8,473 bases of DNA from positions 1-8,473 of the forward strand of contig CALYBF010000058.1 of the NCBI GenBank assembly GCA_944393755.1. The letters are read 5' to 3'. Shown here one piece after another: positions 5,099 to 8,473 of this stretch; the first letter of the stretch is position 1, and each line of letters begins with the position of its first letter. Made by a program: the position numbers and the translations under genes. The notes beneath the pieces are model-generated. The model had not been told where the DNA came from. It did no database searches and saw nothing but the letters and a program-made list of their open reading frames with translations. This DNA is from an uncultured Clostridia bacterium. GTDB lineage: Bacteria; Bacillota; Clostridia; TANB77; CAG-508.

Positions 5099-6346
5099 TT
5101 AATTTCTTTCTTCTTGTAAACCTGCTTCTGCAATTTTTATATCTCTTACGTGGTTTATCTTTTCCCAAGTTGTTTCTCTTTTAAATAAACATTTAAAGTT
5201 TATTAGAAGCCATGACCCCATAAACAATGGATAACAAGCTAAGCCTTTTAACATTGGTTTAATTGGTCTTCTGTCTAAAAACATTGCTATTGCTGCTGTT
5301 CCTATTGGTAGTAAAAATGTTGGCACTAAATATCTTATAATATTTATTATTAATTCTGATTGTGTCATACCATCTCCTGCATACATTAAGAAGTTTGTTA
5401 ATAGTAAAACAATTGTTATAACAAACATTGGTATACTTCCTACAATATATAATAGACCGTCAAAATTCATCATTGTTTTATTTTCTTTAGCAGCAACTGC
5501 TAAGTCTTTAGTATATTCTTTTATACATTGCATATGTCCAACTGTCCATCTACTTCTTTGAGACCAACTTTGTTTAAATCCTACTGGTTGTTCATCATAA
5601 ACAATCGCATCTGTTGCCCAACCTAATTTTTTACCTTTTATTATTCTTTTTAATGAAAATTCTATATCTTCTGTTAATGTTACAGTATCCCAGCCTTGTG
5701 GTTTTACTACATCAAATCTTACCATAAACCCTGTACCATTTAATAATGGAGACATACCTATATTGTATCTTGCTAAATGATAAAATCTATGCATTGTCCA
5801 ATAGAATAATGCGTAACCTGCTGTTATCCAACTATCTGTTGGGTTTTTAATATCACGATAACCTTGTACTACATCTTCTCCTTGGCAAAGATGTTTATTC
5901 ATATTTTTAATAAAGTTTGGATCTACTATATTATCAGCATCAAATACAAAAAATGCATCATATGGAGCATTTTCTTTTATTTTTTGTTGTAAAAACCAAT
6001 CTAAAGCATAACCTTTAGTTTTCTTAGATGGGTTAAATCTTTCATATACAATTGCTCCTGCTTCTTTTGCTATTTTTGCTGTATTATCTGTACAATTATC
6101 TGCTATTACATAAATATCATATAAATCTTTATTATAATTTTGAGCTTTTAAACTTTCTATCAAGTTTTTAACAACAGGTTCTTCATTATGTGCTGGTATT
6201 ATTGCCATAAATCTATGGTCTTTTTTTACTTTTAATGGTTTATCCTTTATTTTTACTAAAGAACATAAACTTACTAATACTTGATATAGCCAAAATATTG
6301 TTATTATCCATACTAAAGCTTCTCTTAGTATATATAAATAATCCAT
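5099..6346 (-). CDS. Membrane-bound processive glycosyltransferase, family 2
   Basis: A 415-residue GT-A enzyme of the cellulose/chitin/poly-GlcNAc synthase type, which would polymerise or transfer a nucleotide-sugar at the inner membrane face. It has an N-terminal helix (about 8-30), then the catalytic domain: PAHNEE 51-56, DNCTDNT 83-89, metal-binding DAD 136-138, TED 225-227 with the likely catalytic Asp, and QRSRW 263-267 (the QxxRW motif of processive GT2 enzymes). Three helices follow (about 297-320, 335-357, 367-385) and a short charged tail. All catalytic motifs are intact. There is no PilZ domain and no adjacent deacetylase or export gene, so the product is open. Start ATG 6346 follows AAGAGGT. 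A strong promoter precedes it; a hairpin separates it from the GT-C gene downstream. Confidence 0.9.
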   Translation of the reverse strand: MDYLYILREALVWIITIFWLYQVLVSLCSLVKIKDKPLKVKKDHRFMAIIPAHNEEPVVKNLIESLKAQNYNKDLYDIYVIADNCTDNTAKIAKEAGAIVYERFNPSKKTKGYALDWFLQQKIKENAPYDAFFVFDADNIVDPNFIKNMNKHLCQGEDVVQGYRDIKNPTDSWITAGYALFYWTMHRFYHLARYNIGMSPLLNGTGFMVRFDVVKPQGWDTVTLTEDIEFSLKRIIKGKKLGWATDAIVYDEQPVGFKQSWSQRSRWTVGHMQCIKEYTKDLAVAAKENKTMMNFDGLLYIVGSIPMFVITIVLLLTNFLMYAGDGMTQSELIINIIRYLVPTFLLPIGTAAIAMFLDRRPIKPMLKGLACYPLFMGSWLLINFKCLFKRETTWEKINHVRDIKIAEAGLQEERN

Positions 6347-6408
6347 TTTTTTACCTCTTTCTAAAATAATATTATATTCTTGTTAATATTTATTTAGCTA
6401 CCTTTATT

Positions 6409-6437
6409 ATTATACTATTTATTAATAGTTTTTGCAA
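6409..6437 (-). promoter_or_regulatory. Sigma-A-type promoter of the GT2 gene
   Basis: TTGCAA (6437-6432), a 17-nt spacer, and a perfect TATAAT (6414-6409). The predicted start is near 6402, giving a 5' leader of about 55 nt before the ATG at 6346. Confidence 0.75.
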
Positions 6438-6445
6438 TAATTTCC

Positions 6446-6468
6446 CATAAAATTTATTGAATTTTATG
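6446..6468 (-). repeat. AT-rich perfect inverted repeat upstream of the GT2 promoter
   Basis: Arms CATAAAATT / AATTTTATG, 9 bp each, around a 5-nt loop, ending 8 bp upstream of the -35 box. No U-tract follows, and the stem is almost all A-T, so it would be a poor terminator for the metal-binding gene upstream. It could be a regulator-binding site for the GT2 promoter, or a chance palindrome in AT-rich DNA. Confidence 0.35.
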
Positions 6469-6531
6469 TAAATTTCTTCTATTTTTGTTAATTTTTAGCA
6501 CTTTTTATAAATTATTAAACTTTTATTAATT

Positions 6532-6750
6532 TTATTTAACTTCATAACCAGCATCTTTTATTGCTTTTTTCAAAACTTCATCATCTATATTTTCTTTTAA
6601 TGTAACTTCAGCTTTTTTATCTTCTAAGCTTACTTTTACAGATTTTACACCTTTCATTTCTTTTAATGCATTTTCTACTTTTTTTACACAATGCATACAA
6701 TTCATACCCTCAATATTTAATGTTTTAACAATTTTATCTTTTCCAAACAT
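6532..6750 (-). CDS. Heavy-metal-associated (HMA) domain protein, CopZ-like
   Basis: A 72-residue single HMA domain with the ferredoxin-like beta-alpha-beta-beta-alpha-beta fold expected of copper chaperones and of the N-terminal domains of metal ATPases. The metal-binding loop is GMNCMHC at 15-21, with Cys18 and Cys21 as ligands; the pattern GVKSVKVSLEDKKAEVTL at 34-51 and the ending DAGYEVK are typical. It most likely carries Cu(I) in the cytoplasm, but no copper ATPase or CsoR-type regulator is in the window, so metal and partner are inferred. ATG 6750 is chosen because AAGGAG precedes it by 9 nt; an ATG farther upstream at 6906 would add 52 residues unlike any HMA protein and would cover the probable promoter. 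Confidence 0.88.
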   Translation of the reverse strand: MFGKDKIVKTLNIEGMNCMHCVKKVENALKEMKGVKSVKVSLEDKKAEVTLKENIDDEVLKKAIKDAGYEVK

Positions 6751-6792
6751 TTCTGTTCTCTCCTTCAAAAAAATTTTATTTAGTTTTTTAAT

Positions 6793-6821
6793 ATAATATA
6801 TTATTAAGTATAATATATCAA
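6793..6821 (-). promoter_or_regulatory. Probable promoter of the HMA-domain gene
   Basis: TTGATA (6821-6816), a 17-nt spacer, and TATTAT (6798-6793), each 5 of 6 to consensus. The region is so AT-rich that other -10-like hexamers overlap (TATACT at 6812-6807, TATATT at 6795-6790), so the exact boxes are uncertain. Confidence 0.45.
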
Positions 6822-6888
6822 AAAACAACAAAGTAAAAATATACTTTTTATTAGTTGTTTCTAAATTTTCTTTTATTGTTTTTATATT

Positions 6889-6920
6889 AATAAGCAAGTA
6901 GTACATACCACTTGCTTATT
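6889..6920. terminator. Hairpin after nrdG, probable bidirectional terminator
   Basis: An 11-bp perfect stem (AATAAGCAAGT / ACTTGCTTATT) with a 10-nt loop starts 3 nt after the nrdG stop. On the minus strand the stem is followed by AATATAAAAAC, a weak U-tract unless the TTATTAATAT end of the stem serves. On the plus strand the stem runs into seven T in a row, the classic form. It most likely ends the nrdDG transcript and also blocks plus-strand transcripts from entering nrdG. Confidence 0.65.
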
Positions 6921-6923
6921 TTT

Positions 6924-7418
6924 TTAGTCCTCTATTGTGATTGTTTTATTTTCTTTTAAAGTATTTTTCATATCAATAACTCTTTGGTTAGAAGAACCTC
7001 TCCATTTTAACCTAAAATCGTGAAGTTCGTCTACATATTGTCCATCTACTAAAACATCAATATATTTAAAAACGTCTTTATCTTTTAGAGTTTCCCCATA
7101 TTTATAACCTGTCCATACCCATAAATTTTTATTAGGGTATTTTTCTTTAAATGCTTTTGCAAGTTTTGTTGTTCCTTCAATATTTGTAGGATGCATTGGT
7201 TCTCCACCTAAAATAGATAAACCTTTTATATAATCTTTATCACATAATTCTAAAACTTTATCAATTGTTTCATCTGTAAACTCTTCACCTTTATCAAAGT
7301 CCCAAGTTTCTTCGTTAAAACAATTTTTACAGTGGAAGTGGCATCCTTGCATAAATATTGAAACTCTTACTCCTGGTCCATTTGCTATGTCCATTTCTCT
7401 AATTAAATTATATCTCAT
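6924..7418 (-). CDS. nrdG: Anaerobic ribonucleotide reductase activating protein NrdG
   Basis: A radical-SAM enzyme that uses a [4Fe-4S] cluster and S-adenosylmethionine to install the glycyl radical on NrdD. The 164-residue length is standard. Near the N-terminus lies GPGVRVSIFMQGC, then the cluster motif Cys26-x3-Cys30-x2-Cys33 (CHFHCKNC). GGEP at 71-74 is the SAM-contact motif, and NLWVWTGYKYGE and VDVLVDGQY-like segments (about 98-128) follow in the usual order. The start is ATG 7418, whose last bases form the TGA stop of nrdD (ATGA overlap), with AAGGTGG 8 nt upstream inside nrdD. Translation is therefore almost certainly coupled. A hairpin follows the stop. Confidence 0.96.
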   Translation of the reverse strand: MRYNLIREMDIANGPGVRVSIFMQGCHFHCKNCFNEETWDFDKGEEFTDETIDKVLELCDKDYIKGLSILGGEPMHPTNIEGTTKLAKAFKEKYPNKNLWVWTGYKYGETLKDKDVFKYIDVLVDGQYVDELHDFRLKWRGSSNQRVIDMKNTLKENKTITIED

Positions 7419-8473
7419 TTTACAGCCACCTTATTATCTAAATGTAATACCCTTTCTTTTATTTCTTGAGTTCTTCCTTTATTCCAAAAATTAGTACCAA
7501 TATAACCACAAGTACGTCTTGCAACATTTAGTGTGTTATGGTCTCTATTTCCACAATTAGGGCAATACCACTCTAAATCATCATCTAACATAATTTCACC
7601 GTCATATCCACATTTTTGACAATAATCTGATTTAGTGTTTAATTCTGCATACATAATATTATCATAAATAAATTTAATAACTTCTATTACAGCATCTATG
7701 TTTCCTTGTAAATTTGGTGTTTCTACATATGATATAGCTCCACCTGGACTTAATTTTTGGAATTCACTTTCTAATTTTAATTTAGAAAATGCATCTATTT
7801 CTTCAAAAACAGGAACGTGGTATGAATTTGTTATATAATTCTTATCTGTTATACCTTTAATTGTTCCAAATCTTTCTCTTAAACATTTTGCAAATTTATA
7901 TGTAGTAGATTCAATTGGTGTTCCATAAACAGAATAATCAATATCTTCTTCTTTTTTCCATTTATTTGCTGCATCATTTAAATGTTGCATAACTTTAAGG
8001 GCAAACTCTTTACCTTCTCCATTATCTGTATGGCTATCTCCTGTCATATATTTAACACATTCATATAAACCTGCATATCCAAGAGAAATCGTTGAATATC
8101 CGTGATGTAATAATTCGTGTATTGATTCACCTTTCTCAAGTCTAGCCAAAGCTCCGTGTTGCCATAAAATTGGTGCTACATCACTTGTTACATTACTTAA
8201 TCTCTTATGTCTAATCTGAAGAGCTTTATGGCATAACTCTAATCTTTCATCAAATATCTCCCAGAATTTATCCATATCACCTTCAGAAGAAAGTGCAACA
8301 TCTGGCAAATTAATTGTTACAACACCTTGGTTAAATCTACCATAATATTTTCCTTTACCTTCTACATAGTTTTTAGCTTTTGCAATATTTCCTAAGCTCA
8401 TTGTTCTATCAGGTGTTAAGAAAGATCTACATCCCATACAAGGATAACACTCTCCAACTCCTAATTCATTTTT
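7415..8473 (-). CDS. nrdD: Anaerobic (class III) ribonucleoside-triphosphate reductase NrdD, C-terminal half
   Basis: NrdD reduces ribonucleotides to deoxyribonucleotides without oxygen, using a glycyl radical. The window holds the last 352 codons; the frame is open to base 8473 and the ATP-cone and N-terminal part lie beyond it. Before the first ATG in this frame comes in-frame CYPCMGC, so that ATG is internal. Landmarks include RFNQGVVTINL, the NSYHVPV segment, the C-terminal zinc site CQKCGYDGE...YCPNCGNRD with its four Cys, and the radical site RRTCGYIG, in which the Gly codon is at 7505-7507. All are intact. The protein is about half of the usual roughly 700 residues only because of the window edge. 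It overlaps nrdG by 4 nt. It marks the organism as capable of anaerobic growth. Confidence 0.96.
   Translation of the reverse strand, partial: KNELGVGECYPCMGCRSFLTPDRTMSLGNIAKAKNYVEGKGKYYGRFNQGVVTINLPDVALSSEGDMDKFWEIFDERLELCHKALQIRHKRLSNVTSDVAPILWQHGALARLEKGESIHELLHHGYSTISLGYAGLYECVKYMTGDSHTDNGEGKEFALKVMQHLNDAANKWKKEEDIDYSVYGTPIESTTYKFAKCLRERFGTIKGITDKNYITNSYHVPVFEEIDAFSKLKLESEFQKLSPGGAISYVETPNLQGNIDAVIEVIKFIYDNIMYAELNTKSDYCQKCGYDGEIMLDDDLEWYCPNCGNRDHNTLNVARRTCGYIGTNFWNKGRTQEIKERVLHLDNKVAVK

Noticed and set aside
6751..6906. 52-residue N-terminal extension of the HMA protein
   Set aside because: It has no SD at its ATG, covers the probable promoter and would add a hydrophobic stretch foreign to this family; the internal ATG 6750 has a strong SD.
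1..8473. CRISPR array, insertion sequence, phage or defence genes
   Set aside because: No spaced direct repeats, transposase, integrase or terminal inverted repeats are visible; nearly all of the window is occupied by core genes and two glycosyltransferases.

Overview
The window is strongly AT-rich and all its credible genes lie on the minus strand, so it reads right to left. The rimP-nusA-ylxR-ylxQ-infB order, Shine-Dalgarno (SD) sites of the AGGAGG type, frequent TTG starts, A/T-ending codons and an oxygen-sensitive class III ribonucleotide reductase point to a low-GC, strictly anaerobic Firmicute, probably an uncultured gut-type member of the Clostridia. Tryptophan is TGG, so the standard bacterial code applies. 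The species cannot be named from this sequence.

Right to left (5' to 3' on the coding strand). (1) 8473-6924: C-terminal half of nrdD and complete nrdG, overlapping by ATGA; these are the anaerobic ribonucleotide reductase and its radical-SAM activase. (2) 6750-6532: a one-domain heavy-metal-binding protein of the CopZ type, with its own probable promoter. (3) 6346-5099: a membrane-anchored processive family 2 glycosyltransferase behind a clear promoter. A hairpin follows, and then a multi-spanning GT-C (family 39-like) glycosyltransferase at 5039-3438. The two may make or decorate a surface glycan. (4) 3424-2880: a separately promoted small three-helix membrane protein of unknown function. 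Its promoter/leader carries a perfect 22-bp dyad at the likely start of transcription and a doubtful 33-codon ORF. (5) 2777-1: the conserved nusA-infB operon, with a textbook promoter (TTGCAT-17-TATAAT), a short leader bearing a 10-bp hairpin, then rimP, nusA, ylxR, ylxQ and the first 163 codons of infB.

The genes of the last operon serve 30S maturation (RimP), transcription elongation and termination (NusA), RNA binding (YlxR, YlxQ) and translation initiation (IF2). Three of its five genes begin with TTG, and the last three overlap so that the SD of each downstream gene lies inside the upstream coding sequence.

The window is mostly ordinary core genome; I saw no mobile element, CRISPR array, tRNA or rRNA. 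No gene-free stretch exceeds about 210 bases. The most interesting points are regulatory: the rimP leader hairpin, the operator-like dyad before the orphan membrane gene, the hairpin between the two glycosyltransferases, a 16-nt repeat shared by two leaders, and a hairpin after nrdG whose good U-tract is on the strand with no gene.
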